NCBI GenBank assembly: GCA_036417435.1
Contig: JAZAQT010000709.1
Coordinates: 1 to 64,000, forward strand
Direction: 5' to 3'
DNA: 64,000 nt
Source: Inia geoffrensis
Lineage: Eukaryota > Chordata > Mammalia > Artiodactyla > Iniidae
Below the pieces are notes generated by a model. The model was not told the origin of the DNA. It saw only the letters and a list, made by a program, of their open reading frames with translations, and did no database searches. This document shows positions 9,479 through 23,833 of this stretch, piece by piece. The position numbers were made by a program, and so were the translations under genes. Position 1 is the first letter of the stretch; each line of letters opens with the position of its first letter.

Positions 9479-11071
9479 ATGATTAGAGAGTGCAAGGAAA
9501 GCTGGACGAGGTGTTCCCTGGCTGCAGTCCTCTCAAACGCTAAAAGCGTAAGTGCTCAAGAGGACTTGCCAAAAAGAGAAGCCAGCTATGGCTGGTGGTG
9601 GGATTGTAAATTGCTAACAGCCGGTATGAGGATCAGTAGGCGCTTTCCTTACCCAAATAAACCCTGGAGGTACCACGAGATTCGGCAACCCCGCTGCACG
9701 TCGTATAACCAGAGACTAGCATCATTGGAAGGAAGCACTTGCACCCCAGCCGTCGTCGTGGTACCCCTGACCACAGCCAAGACATACAAACGAACGAACT
9801 GTCGAGCGAGGGGTGAAGGGAGAAAGATGTTCCGCTACCTACACACCCTCGACTACCACTCAGCCACAGAACAAAATGCACTCATACTATTTGCAGCAGC
9901 ATGGGTGGAGCACTAGATGATCTCACTAATTCTCGTCAATTAGAGGCAGCAAGACACATATCCCCGGATATCACTTATGTGTGCACTCTACATAGGGATG
10001 CAAAGGAAGCTAGTAAAGAAAGGAAACCCAGGTTCGCAAAGGGAAGAAAGAAGCGAGCAGTTCCCACTGGGGGAGATTGGAGACCGGGGAAGTGTGCATT
10101 AGGAGATTGGGATTAACAGACACACATTTTAAGTATCAAAAAATGCTCACCAAGGGCGACTCACCCGAAAGCACATGGAACGATACAAAATATTCCTCGA
10201 TAAACAGGGCAAAGAATCCGAAACCCTACAGGTACAGCTACGTTTATAATTGCATCACGTGGCTGTCGAACTCAAAGAGACCCAGCATTGTATATAAACT
10301 ATGCTGAAAGAGAAAAGGACTGTTCAATGACAAGGCAAGTCAAGGGATGAGAAATGCCCACATTCTTACCTCAGGCCTCTGTGACGTCGGCTGCTGTCAG
10401 ACCCCTGGAGCCTCAGCAGGATACTGCTGCTCTTCTCCCTTGCGCGGTACCACAATCTCCCGATCCAACATGGACCTCCTACAGGTAAGCACAGCCTGGT
10501 GTACACAAATGTTGGTGGAACAGCTGAGAGGGAAAGGCTGAGAAGAAACCGGATCTCCACAGCTCCTGCTAGGCAAGTTCCCACCTCCAGAACACATCTT
10601 TAGGGTCGCCGCACCTGGGAACCACGGCACCCTACGAGTAGCTCCCTTTCAAGGCTTGCGATATGCCTGGGGTGGGGCCGTGCAGGTTAAGGGGCAGGAG
10701 GTGAGCCTACAAAAGCCCAGGGGTGTGTGTTTAGCCACGTTCGACTCCCCATTTCCAATCCAACACCGGGAACCCCTCGAAGGCCTTTTCCCCCACGTTA
10801 CCAGAGACGACACGGAGCCGTGCTGCCACCTCGTGGCACACTGCCGTAACAACCTTACCAACTGTGCGGAAGGGCACCTATCATCCACAAGGCCTATGGC
10901 CTGCGGCTTTGCAGACACAACCCTGCCCTCAAGAAATATCCTGGGCTAGGTAATCTGAAACAAATTCAAATCAGGCCCGACCCTGAGGCAGGAACCTTTC
11001 AAGAACTCGGTGGTACTCACCCGCGTTTTAGAAAACAGCACATTCAAAAGAAAAGATGCTCAGGATCTGTC
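9479..11071 (+). repeat. Unit u6 (1593 bp)
   Basis: Haplotype CG/AG/C/GC/A/-. It has a private G to C change at 9934. Confidence 0.98.
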
Positions 11072-12667
11072 ATGATTAGAGAGTGCAAGGAAAGCTGGAC
11101 GAGGTGTTCCCTGGCTGCAGTCCTCTCAAACGCTAAAAGCGTAAGTGCTCAAGAGGACTTGCCAAAAAGAGAAGCCAGCTATGGCTGGTGGTGGGATTGT
11201 AAATTGCTAACAGCCGGTATGAGGATCAGTAGGCGCTTTCCTTACCCAAATAAACCCTGGAGGTACCACGAGATTCGGCAACCCCGCTGCACGTCGTATA
11301 ACGAGAGACTAGCATCATTGGAAGGAAGCACTTGCACCCCAGCCGTCGTCGTGGTACCCCTGACCACAGCCAAGACATACAAACGAACGAACTGTCGAGC
11401 GAGGGGTGAAGGGAGAAAGATGTTCCGCTACCTACACACCCTCGACTACCACTCAGCCACAGAACAAAATGCACTCATACTATTTGCAGCAGCATGGGTG
11501 GAGCACTAGATGATCTCACTAATTCTGGTCAATTAGAGGCAGCAAGACACATATCCCCGGATATCACTTATGTGTGCACTCTACATAGGGATGCAAAGGA
11601 AGCTAGTAAAGAAAGGAAACCCAGGTTCGCAAAGGGAAGAAAGAAGCGAGCAGTTCCCACTGGGGGAGATTGGAGACCGGGGAAGTGTGCATTAGGAGAT
11701 TGGGATTAACAGACACACATTTTAAGTATCAAAAAATGCTCACCAAGGGCGACTCACCCGAAAGCACATGGAACGATACAAAATATTCCTCGATAAACAG
11801 GGCAAAGAATCCGAAACCCTACAGGTACAGCTACGTTTATAATTGCATCACGTGGCTGTCGAACTCAAAGAGACCCAGCATTGTATATAAACTATGCTGA
11901 AAGAGAAAAGGACTGTTCAATGACAAGGCAAGTCAAGGGATGAGAAATGCCCACATTCTTACCTCAGGCCTCTGTGACGTCGGCTGCTGTCAGACCCCTG
12001 GAGCCTCAGCAGGATACTGCTGCTCTTCTCCCTTGCGTGGTACCACAATCTCCCGATCCAACATGGACCTCCTACAGGTAAGCACAGCCTGGTGTACACA
12101 AATGTTGGTGGAACAGCTGAGAGGGAAAGGCTGAGAAGAAACCGGATCTCCACAGCTCCTGCTAGGCAAGTTCCCACCTCCAGAACACATCTTTAGGGTC
12201 GCCGCACCTGGGAACCACGGCACCCTACGAGTAGCTCCCTTTCAAGGCTTGCGATATGCCTGGGGTGGGGCCGTGCAGGTTAAGGGGCAGGAGGTGAGCC
12301 TACAAAAGCCCAGGAGGGGTGTGTGTTTAGCCACGTTCGACACCCCATTTCCAATCCAACACCGGGAACCCCTCGAAGGCCTTTTCCCCCACGTTACCAG
12401 AGACGACACGGAGCCGTGCTGCCACCTCGTGGCACACTGCCGTAACAACCTTACCAACTGTGCGGAAGGGCACCTATCATCCACAAGGCCTATGGCCTGC
12501 GGCTTTGCAGACACAACCCTGCCCTCAAGAAATATCCTGGGCTAGGTAATCTGAAACAAATTCAAATCAGGCCCGACCCTGAGGCAGGAACCTTTCAAGA
12601 ACTCGGTGGTACTCACCCGCGTTTTAGAAAACAGCACATTCAAAAGAAAAGATGCTCAGGATCTGTC
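11072..12667 (+). repeat. Unit u7 (1596 bp)
   Basis: Haplotype CG/AG/C/GT/A/+. Private changes are C to G at 11303 and T to A at 12342. Confidence 0.98.
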
Positions 12668-14263
12668 ATGATTAGAGAGTGCAAGGAAAGCTGGACGAGG
12701 TGTTCCCTGGCTGCAGTCCTCTCAAACGCTAAAAGCGTAAGTGCTCAAGAGGACTTGCCAAAAAGAGAAGCCAGCTATGGCTGGTGGTGGGATTGTAAAT
12801 TGCTAACAGCCGGTATGAGGATCAGTAGGCGCTTTCCTTACCCAAATAAACCCTGGAGGTACCACGAGATTCGGCAACCCCGCTGCACGTCGTATAACCA
12901 GAGACTAGCATCATTGGAAGGAAGCACTTGCACCCCAGCCGTCGTCGTGGTACCCCTGACCACAGCCAAGACATACAAACGAACGAACTGTCGAGCGAGG
13001 GGTGAAGGGAGAAAGATGTTCCGCTACCTACACACCCTCGACTACCACTCAGCCACGGAACAAAATGCACTCATACTATTTGCAGCAGCATGGGTGGAGC
13101 ACTAGATGATCTCACTAATTCTGGTCAATTAGAGGCAGCAAGACACATATCCCCGGATATCACTTATGTGTGCACTCTACATAGGGATGCAAAGGAAGCT
13201 AGTAAAGAAAGGAAACCCAGGTTCGCAAAGGGAAGAAAGAAGCGAGCAGTTCCCACTGGGGGAGATTGGAGACCGGGGAAGTGTGCATTAGGAGATTGGG
13301 ATTAACAGACACACATTTTAAGTATCAAAAAATGCTCACCAAGGGCGACTCACCCGAAAGCACATGGAACGATACAAAATATTCCTCGATAAACAGGGCA
13401 AAGAATCCGAAACCCTACAGGTACAGCTACGTTTATAATTGCATCACGTGGCTGTCGAACTCAAAGAGACCCAGCATTGTATATAAACTATGCTGAAAGA
13501 GAAAAGGACTGTTCAATGACAAGGCAAGTCAAGGGATGAGAAATGCCCACATTCTTACCTCAGGCCTCTGTGACGTCGGCTGCTGTCAGACCCCTGGAGC
13601 CTCAGCAGGATACTGCTGCTCTTCTCCCTTGCACGGTACCACAATCTCCCGATCCAACATGGACCTCCTACAGGTAAGCACAGCCTGGTGTACACAAATG
13701 TTGGTGGAACAGCTGAGAGGGAAAGGCTGAGAAGAAACCGGATCTCCACAGCTCCTGCTAGGCAAGTTCCCACCTCCAGAACACATCTTTAGGGTCGCCG
13801 CACCTGGGAACCACGGCACCCTACGAGTAGCTCCCTTTCAAGGCTTGCGATATGCCTGGGGTGGGGCCGTGCAGGTTAAGGGGCAGGAGGTGAGCCTACA
13901 AAAGCCCAGGAGGGGTGTGTGTTTAGCCACGTTCGACTCCCCATTTCCAATCCAACACCGGGAACCCCTCGAAGGCCTTTTCCCCCACGTTACCAGAGAC
14001 GACACGGAGCCGTGCTGCCACCTCGTGGCACACTGCCGTAACAACCTTACCAACTGTGCGGAAGGGCACCTATCATCCACAAGGCCTATGGCCTGCGGCT
14101 TTGCAGACACAACCCTGCCCTCAAAAAATACCCTGGGCTAGGTAATCTGAAACAAATTCAAAGCAGGCCCGACCCTGAGGCAGGAACCTTTCAAGAACTC
14201 GGTGGTACTCACCCGCGTTTTAGAAAACAGCACATTCAAAAGAAAAGATGCTCAGGATCTGTC
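12668..14263 (+). repeat. Unit u8 (1596 bp)
   Basis: Haplotype CG/GG/C/AC/A/+. It carries the A-and-C pair at offsets 1455 and 1461 (near 14125-14131), shared with u12 and u14, and a private T to G at 14163. Confidence 0.98.
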
Positions 14264-15856
14264 ATGATTAGAGAGTGCAAGGAAAGCTGGACGAGGTGTT
14301 CCCTGGCTGCAGTCCTCTCAAACGCTAAAAGCGTAAGTGCTCAAGAGGACTTGCCAAAAAGAGAAGCCAGCTATGGCTGGTGGTGGGATTGTAAATTGCT
14401 AACAGCCGGTATGAGGATCAGTAGGCGCTTTCCTTACCCAAATAAACCCTGGAGGTACCACGAGATTCGGCAACCCCGCTGCACGTCGTATAACCAGAGA
14501 CTAGCATCATTGGAAGGAAGCACTTGCACCCCAGCCGTCGTCGTGGTACCCCTGACCACAGCCAAGACATACAAACGAACGAACTGTCGAGCGAGGGGTG
14601 AAGGGAGAAAGATGTTCCGCTACCTACACACCCTCGACTACCACTCAGCCACAGAACAAAATGCACTCATACTATTTGCAGCAGCATGGGTGGAGCACTA
14701 GATGATCTCACTAATTCTGGTCAATTAGAGGCAGCAAGACACATATCCCCGGATATCACTTATGTGTGCACTCTACATAGGGATGCAAAGGAAGCTAGTA
14801 AAGAAAGGAAACCCAGGTTCGCAAAGGGAAGAAAGAAGCGAGCAGTTCCCACTGGGGGAGATTGGAGACCGGGGAAGTGTGCATTAGGAGATTGGGATTA
14901 ACAGACACACATTTTAAGTATCAAAAAATGCTCACCAAGGGCGACTCACCCGAAAGCACATGGAACGATACAAAATATTCCTCGATAAACAGGGCAAAGA
15001 ATCCGAAACCCTACAGGTACAGCTACGTTTATAATTGCATCACGTGGCTGTCGAACTCAAAGAGACCCAGCATTGTATATAAACTATGCTGAAAGAGAAA
15101 AGGACTGTTCAATGACAAGGCAAGTCAAGGGATGAGAAATGCCCACATTCTTACCTCAGGCCTCTGTGACGTCGGCTGCTGTCAGACCCCTGGAGCCTCA
15201 GCAGGATACTGCTGCTCTTCTCCCTTGCGCGGTACCACAATCTCCCGATCCAACATGGACCTCCTACAGGTAAGCACAGCCTGGTGTACACAAATGTTGG
15301 TGGAACAGCTGAGAGGGAAAGGCTGAGAAGAAACCGGATCTCCACAGCTCCTGCTAGGCAAGTTCCCACCTCCAGAACACATCTTTAGGGTCGCCGCACC
15401 TGGGAACCACGGCACCCTACGAGTAGCTCCCTTTCAAGGCTTGCGATATGCCTGGGGTGGGGCCGTGCAGGTTAAGGGGCAGGAGGTGAGCCTACAAAAG
15501 CCCAGGGGTGTGTGTTTAGCCACGTTCGACTCCCCATTTCCAATCCAACACCGGGAACCCCTCGAAGGCCTTTTCCCCCACGTTACCAGAGACGACACGG
15601 AGCCGTGCTGCCACCTCGTGGCACACTGCCGTAACAACCTTACCAACTGTGCGGAAGGGCACCTATCATCCACAAGGCCTATGGCCTGCGGCTTTGCAGA
15701 CACAACCCTGCCCTCAAGAAATATCCTGGGCTAGGTAATCTGAAACAAATTCAAATCAGGCCCGACCCTGAGGCAGGAACCTTTCAAGAACTCGGTGGTA
15801 CTCACCCGCGTTTTAGAAAACAGCACATTCAAAAGAAAAGATGCTCAGGATCTGTC
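14264..15856 (+). repeat. Unit u9 (1593 bp)
   Basis: Haplotype CG/AG/C/GC/A/-. It matches u3 at the tracked sites. Confidence 0.98.
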
Positions 15857-17449
15857 ATGATTAGAGAGTGCAAGGAAAGCTGGACGAGGTGTTCCCTGGC
15901 TGCAGTCCTCTCAAACGCTAAAAGCGTAAGTGCTCAAGAGGACTTGCCAAAAAGAGAAGCCAGCTATGGCTGGTGGTGGGATTGTAAATTGCTAACAGCC
16001 GGTATGAGGATCAGTAGGCGCTTTCCTTACCCAAATAAACCCTGGAGGTACCACGAGATTCGGCAACCCCGCTGCACGTCGTATAACCAGAGACTAGCAT
16101 CATTGGAAGGAAGCACTTGCACCCCAGCCATCGTCGTGGTACCCCTGACCACAGCCAAGACATACAAACGAACGAACTGTCGAGCGAGGGGTGAAGGGAG
16201 AAAGATGTTCCGCTACCTACACACCCTCGACTACCACTCAGCCACAGAACAAAATGCACTCATACTATTTGCAGCAGCATGGGTGGAGCACTAGATGATC
16301 TCACTAATTCTGGTCAATTAGAGGCAGCAAGACACATATCCCCGGATATCACTTATGTGTGCACTCTACATAGGGATGCAAAGGAAGCTAGTAAAGAAAG
16401 GAAACCCAGGTTCGCAAAGGGAAGAAAGAAGCGAGCAGTTCCCACTGGGGGAGATTGGAGACCGGGGAAGTGTGCATTAGGAGATTGGGATTAACAGACA
16501 CACATTTTAAGTATCAAAAAATGCTCACCAAGGGCGACTCACCCGAAAGCACATGGAACGATACAAAATATTCCTCGATAAACAGGGCAAAGAATCCGAA
16601 ACCCTACAGGTACAGCTACGTTTATAATTGCATCACGTGGCTGTCGAACTCAAAGAGACCCAGCATTGTATATAAACTATGCTGAAAGAGAAAAGGACTG
16701 TTCAATGACAAGGCAAGTCAAGGGATGAGAAATGCCCACATTCTTACCTCAGGCCTCTGTGACGTCGGCTGCTGTCAGACCCCTGGAGCCTCAGCAGGAT
16801 ACTGCTGCTCTTCTCCCTTGCGCGGTACCACAATCTCCCGATCCAACATGGACCTCCTACAGGTAAGCACAGCCTGGTGTACACAAATGTTGGTGGAACA
16901 GCTGAGAGGGAAAGGCTGAGAAGAAACCGGATCTCCACAGCTCCTGCTAGGCAAGTTCCCACCTCCAGAACACATCTTTAGGGTCGCCGCACCTGGGAAC
17001 CACGGCACCCTACGAGTAGCTCCCTTTCAAGGCTTGCGATATGCCTGGGGTGGGGCCGTGCAGGTTAAGGGGCAGGAGGTGAGCCTACAAAAGCCCAGGG
17101 GTGTGTGTTTAGCCACGTTCGACTCCCCATTTCCAATCCAACACCGGGAACCCCTCGAAGGCCTTTTCCCCCACGTTACCAGAGACGACACGGAGCCGTG
17201 CTGCCACCTCGTGGCACACTGCCGTAACAACCTTACCAACTGTGCGGAAGGGCACCTATCATCCACAAGGCCTATGGCCTGCGGCTTTGCAGACACAACC
17301 CTGCCCTCAAGAAATATCCTGGGCTAGGTAATCTGAAACAAATTCAAATCAGGCCCGACCCTGAGGCAGGAACCTTTCAAGAACTCGGTGGTACTCACCC
17401 GCGTTTTAGAAAACAGCACATTCAAAAGAAAAGATGCTCAGGATCTGTC
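15857..17449 (+). repeat. Unit u10 (1593 bp)
   Basis: Haplotype CA/AG/C/GC/A/-. The CA at offsets 273-274 is shared only with u24 and u28. Confidence 0.98.
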
Positions 17450-19045
17450 ATGATTAGAGAGTGCAAGGAAAGCTGGACGAGGTGTTCCCTGGCTGCAGTC
17501 CTCTCAAACGCTAAAAGCGTAAGTGCTCAAGAGGACTTGCCAAAAAGAGAAGCCAGCTATGGCTGGTGGTGGGATTGTAAATTGCTAACAGCCGGTATGA
17601 GGATCAGTAGGCGCTTTCCTTACCCAAATAAACCCTGGAGGTACCACGAGATTCGGCAACCCCGCTGCACGTCGTATAACCAGAGACTAGCATCATTGGA
17701 AGGAAGCACTTGCACCCCAGCAGTCGTCGTGGTACCCCTGACCACAGCCAAGACATACAAACGAACGAACTGTCGAGCGAGGGGTGAAGGGAGAAAGATG
17801 TTCCGCTACCTACACACCCTCGACTACCACTCAGCCACAGAACAAAATGCACTCATACTATTTGCAGCAGCATGGGTGGAGCACTAGATGATCTCACTAA
17901 TTCTGGTCAATTAGAGGCAGCAAGACACATATCCCCGGATATCACTTATGTGTGCACTCTACATAGGGATGCAAAGGAAGCTAGTAAAGAAAGGAAACCC
18001 AGGTTCGCAAAGGGAAGAAAGAAGCGAGCAGTTCCCACTGGGGGAGATTGGAGACCGGGGAAGTGTGCATTAGGAGATTGGGATTAACAGACACACATTT
18101 TAAGTATCAAAAAATGCTCACCAAGGGCGACTCACCCGAAAGCACATGGAACGATACAAAATATTCCTCGATAAACAGGGCAAAGAATCCGAAACCCTAC
18201 AGGTACAGCTACGTTTATAATTGCATCACGTGGCTGTCGAACTCAAAGAGACCCAGCATTGTATATAAACTATGCTGAAAGAGAAAAGGACTGTTCAATG
18301 ACAAGGCAAGTAAAGGGATGAGAAATGCCCACATTCTTACCTCAGGCCTCTGTGACGTCGGCTGCTGTCAGACCCCTGGAGCCTCAGCAGGATACTGCTG
18401 CTCTTCTCCCTTGCGTGGTACCACAATCTCCCGATCCAACATGGACCTCCTACAGGTAAGCACAGCCTGGTGTACACAAATGTTGGTGGAACAGCTGAGA
18501 GGGAAAGGCTGAGAAGAAACCGGATCTCCACAGCTCCTGCTAGGCAAGTTCCCACCTCCAGAACACATCTTTAGGGTCGCCGCACCTGGGAACCACGGCA
18601 CCCTACGAGTAGCTCCCTTTCAAGGCTTGCGATATGCCTGGGGTGGGGCCGTGCAGGTTAAGGGGCAGGAGGTGAGCCTACAAAAGCCCAGGAGGGGTGT
18701 GTGTTTAGCCACGTTCGACTCCCCATTTCCAATCCAACACCGGGAACCCCTCGAAGGCCTTTTCCCCCACGTTACCAGAGACGACACGGAGCCGTGCTGC
18801 CACCTCGTGGCACACTGCCGTAACAACCTTACCAACTGTGCGGAAGGGCACCTATCATCCACAAGGCCTATGGCCTGCGGCTTTGCAGACACAACCCTGC
18901 CCTCAAGAAATATCCTGGGCTAGGTAATCTGAAACAAATTCAAATCAGGCCCGACCCTGAGGCAGGAACCTTTCAAGAACTCGGTGGTACTCACCCGCGT
19001 TTTAGAAAACAGCACATTCAAAAGAAAAGATGCTCAGGATCTGTC
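17450..19045 (+). repeat. Unit u11 (1596 bp)
   Basis: Haplotype AG/AG/A/GT/A/+. It starts a run of eight consecutive AGG-inserted units. Confidence 0.98.
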
Positions 19046-20641
19046 ATGATTAGAGAGTGCAAGGAAAGCTGGACGAGGTGTTCCCTGGCTGCAGTCCTCT
19101 CAAACGCTAAAAGCGTAAGTGCTCAAGAGGACTTGCCAAAAAGAGAAGCCAGCTATGGCTGGTGGTGGGATTGTAAATTGCTAACAGCCGGTATGAGGAT
19201 CAGTAGGCGCTTTCCTTACCCAAATAAACCCTGGAGGTACCACGAGATTCGGCAACCCCGCTGCACGTCGTATAACCAGAGACTAGCATCATTGGAAGGA
19301 AGCACTTGCACCCCAGCCGTCGTCGTGGTACCCCTGACCACAGCCAAGACATACAAACGAACGAACTGTCGAGCGAGGGGTGAAGGGAGAAAGATGTTCC
19401 GCTACCTACACACCCTCGACTACCACTCAGCCACGGAACAAAATGCACTCATACTATTTGCAGCAGCATGGGTGGAGCACTAGATGATCTCACTAATTCT
19501 GGTCAATTAGAGGCAGCAAGACACATATCCCCGGATATCACTTATGTGTGCACTCTACATAGGGATGCAAAGGAAGCTAGTAAAGAAAGGAAACCCAGGT
19601 TCGCAAAGGGAAGAAAGAAGCGAGCAGTTCCCACTGGGGGAGATTGGAGACCGGGGAAGTGTGCATTAGGAGATTGGGATTAACAGACACACATTTTAAG
19701 TATCAAAAAATGCTCACCAAGGGCGACTCACCCGAAAGCACATGGAACGATACAAAATATTCCTCGATAAACAGGGCAAAGAATCCGAAACCCTACAGGT
19801 ACAGCTACGTTTATAATTGCATCACGTGGCTGTCGAACTCAAAGAGACCCAGCATTGTATATAAACTATGCTGAAAGAGAAAAGGACTGTTCAATGACAA
19901 GGCAAGTCAAGGGATGAGAAATGCCCACATTCTTACCTCAGGCCTCTGTGACGTCGGCTGCTGTCAGACCCCTGGAGCCTCAGCAGGATACTGCTGCTCT
20001 TCTCCCTTGCGTGGTACCACAATCTCCCGATCCAACATGGACCTCCTACAGGTAAGCACAGCCTGGTGTACACAAATGTTGGTGGAACAGCTGAGAGGGA
20101 AAGGCTGAGAAGAAACCGGATCTCCACAGCTCCTGCTAGGCAAGTTCCCACCTCCAGAACACATCTTTAGGGTCGCCGCACCTGGGAACCACGGCACCCT
20201 ACGAGTAGCTCCCTTTCAAGGCTTGCGATATGCCTGGGGTGGGGCCGTGCAGGTTAAGGGGCAGGAGGTGAGCCTACAAAAGCCCAGGAGGGGTGTGTGT
20301 TTAGCCACGTTCGACTCCCCATTTCCAATCCAACACCGGGAACCCCTCGAAGGCCTTTTCCCCCACGTTACCAGAGACGACACGGAGCCGTGCTGCCACC
20401 TCGTGGCACACTGCCGTAACAACCTTACCAACTGTGCGGAAGGGCACCTATCATCCACAAGGCCTATGGCCTGCGGCTTTGCAGACACAACCCTGCCCTC
20501 AAAAAATACCCTGGGCTAGGTAATCTGAAACAAATTCAAATCAGGCCCGACCCTGAGGCAGGAACCTTTCAAGAACTCGGTGGTACTCACCCGCGTTTTA
20601 GAAAACAGCACATTCAAAAGAAAAGATGCTCAGGATCTCTC
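19046..20641 (+). repeat. Unit u12 (1596 bp)
   Basis: Haplotype CG/GG/C/GT/A/+. It has the A-and-C pair at offsets 1455 and 1461, and its last bases read CTCTC where most units read CTGTC. It is a twin of u14. Confidence 0.98.
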
Positions 20642-22237
20642 ATGATTAGAGAGTGCAAGGAAAGCTGGACGAGGTGTTCCCTGGCTGCAGTCCTCTCAAA
20701 CGCTAAAAGCGTAAGTGCTCAAGAGGACTTGCCAAAAAGAGAAGCCAGCTATGGCTGGTGGTGGGATTGTAAATTGCTAACAGCCGGTATGAGGATCAGT
20801 AGGCGCTTTCCTTACCCAAATAAACCCTGGAGGTACCACGAGATTCGGCAACCCCGCTGCACGTCGTATAACCAGAGACTAGCATCATTGGAAGGAAGCA
20901 CTTGCACCCCAGCAGTCGTCGTGGTACCCCTGACCACAGCCAAGACATACAAACGAACGAACTGTCGAGCGAGGGGTGAAGGGAGAAAGATGTTCCGCTA
21001 CCTACACACCCTCGACTACCACTCAGCCACAGAACAAAATGCACTCATACTATTTGCAGCAGCATGGGTGGAGCACTAGATGATCTCACTAATTCTGGTC
21101 AATTAGAGGCAGCAAGACACATATCCCCGGATATCACTTATGTGTGCACTCTACATAGGGATGCAAAGGAAGCTAGTAAAGAAAGGAAACCCAGGTTCGC
21201 AAAGGGAAGAAAGAAGCGAGCAGTTCCCACTGGGGGAGATTGGAGACCGGGGAAGTGTGCATTAGGAGATTGGGATTAACAGACACACATTTTAAGTATC
21301 AAAAAATGCTCACCAAGGGCGACTCACCCGAAAGCACATGGAACGATACAAAATATTCCTCGATAAACAGGGCAAAGAATCCGAAACCCTACAGGTACAG
21401 CTACGTTTATAATTGCATCACGTGGCTGTCGAACTCAAAGAGACCCAGCATTGTATATAAACTATGCTGAAAGAGAAAAGGACTGTTCAATGACAAGGCA
21501 AGTCAAGGGATGAGAAATGCCCACATTCTTACCTCAGGCCTCTGTGACGTCGGCTGCTGTCAGACCCCTGGAGCCTCAGCAGGATACTGCTGCTCTTCTC
21601 CCTTGCGTGGTACCACAATCTCCCGATCCAACATGGACCTCCTACAGGTAAGCACAGCCTGGTGTACACAAATGTTGGTGGAACAGCTGAGAGGGAAAGG
21701 CTGAGAAGAAACCGGATCTCCACAGCTCCTGCTAGGCAAGTTCCCACCTCCAGAACACATCTTTAGGGTCGCCGCACCTGGGAACCACGGCACCCTACGA
21801 GTAGCTCCCTTTCAAGGCTTGCGATATGCCTGGGGTGGGGCCGTGCAGGTTAAGGGGCAGGAGGTGAGCCTACAAAAGCCCAGGAGGGGTGTGTGTTTAG
21901 CCACGTTCGACTCCCCATTTCCAATCCAACACCGGGAACCCCTCGAAGGCCTTTTCCCCCACGTTACCAGAGACGACACGGAGCCGTGCTGCCACCTCGT
22001 GGCACACTGCCGTAACAACCTTACCAACTGTGCGGAAGGGCACCTATCATCCACAAGGCCTATGGCCTGCGGCTTTGCAGACACAACCCTGCCCTCAAGA
22101 AATATCCTGGGCTAGGTAATCTGAAACAAATTCAAATCAGGCCCGACCCTGAGGCAGGAACCTTTCAAGAACTCGGTGGTACTCACCCGCGTTTTAGAAA
22201 ACAGCACATTCAAAAGAAAAGATGCTCAGGATCTGTC
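20642..22237 (+). repeat. Unit u13 (1596 bp)
   Basis: Haplotype AG/AG/C/GT/A/+. It is a twin of u15. Confidence 0.98.
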
Positions 22238-23833
22238 ATGATTAGAGAGTGCAAGGAAAGCTGGACGAGGTGTTCCCTGGCTGCAGTCCTCTCAAACGCT
22301 AAAAGCGTAAGTGCTCAAGAGGACTTGCCAAAAAGAGAAGCCAGCTATGGCTGGTGGTGGGATTGTAAATTGCTAACAGCCGGTATGAGGATCAGTAGGC
22401 GCTTTCCTTACCCAAATAAACCCTGGAGGTACCACGAGATTCGGCAACCCCGCTGCACGTCGTATAACCAGAGACTAGCATCATTGGAAGGAAGCACTTG
22501 CACCCCAGCCGTCGTCGTGGTACCCCTGACCACAGCCAAGACATACAAACGAACGAACTGTCGAGCGAGGGGTGAAGGGAGAAAGATGTTCCGCTACCTA
22601 CACACCCTCGACTACCACTCAGCCACGGAACAAAATGCACTCATACTATTTGCAGCAGCATGGGTGGAGCACTAGATGATCTCACTAATTCTGGTCAATT
22701 AGAGGCAGCAAGACACATATCCCCGGATATCACTTATGTGTGCACTCTACATAGGGATGCAAAGGAAGCTAGTAAAGAAAGGAAACCCAGGTTCGCAAAG
22801 GGAAGAAAGAAGCGAGCAGTTCCCACTGGGGGAGATTGGAGACCGGGGAAGTGTGCATTAGGAGATTGGGATTAACAGACACACATTTTAAGTATCAAAA
22901 AATGCTCACCAAGGGCGACTCACCCGAAAGCACATGGAACGATACAAAATATTCCTCGATAAACAGGGCAAAGAATCCGAAACCCTACAGGTACAGCTAC
23001 GTTTATAATTGCATCACGTGGCTGTCGAACTCAAAGAGACCCAGCATTGTATATAAACTATGCTGAAAGAGAAAAGGACTGTTCAATGACAAGGCAAGTC
23101 AAGGGATGAGAAATGCCCACATTCTTACCTCAGGCCTCTGTGACGTCGGCTGCTGTCAGACCCCTGGAGCCTCAGCAGGATACTGCTGCTCTTCTCCCTT
23201 GCGTGGTACCACAATCTCCCGATCCAACATGGACCTCCTACAGGTAAGCACAGCCTGGTGTACACAAATGTTGGTGGAACAGCTGAGAGGGAAAGGCTGA
23301 GAAGAAACCGGATCTCCACAGCTCCTGCTAGGCAAGTTCCCACCTCCAGAACACATCTTTAGGGTCGCCGCACCTGGGAACCACGGCACCCTACGAGTAG
23401 CTCCCTTTCAAGGCTTGCGATATGCCTGGGGTGGGGCCGTGCAGGTTAAGGGGCAGGAGGTGAGCCTACAAAAGCCCAGGAGGGGTGTGTGTTTAGCCAC
23501 GTTCGACTCCCCATTTCCAATCCAACACCGGGAACCCCTCGAAGGCCTTTTCCCCCACGTTACCAGAGACGACACGGAGCCGTGCTGCCACCTCGTGGCA
23601 CACTGCCGTAACAACCTTACCAACTGTGCGGAAGGGCACCTATCATCCACAAGGCCTATGGCCTGCGGCTTTGCAGACACAACCCTGCCCTCAAAAAATA
23701 CCCTGGGCTAGGTAATCTGAAACAAATTCAAATCAGGCCCGACCCTGAGGCAGGAACCTTTCAAGAACTCGGTGGTACTCACCCGCGTTTTAGAAAACAG
23801 CACATTCAAAAGAAAAGATGCTCAGGATCTCTC
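22238..23833 (+). repeat. Unit u14 (1596 bp)
   Basis: Haplotype CG/GG/C/GT/A/+. It has the offset 1455/1461 pair and the CTCTC end, identical to u12 at every tracked site. Confidence 0.98.
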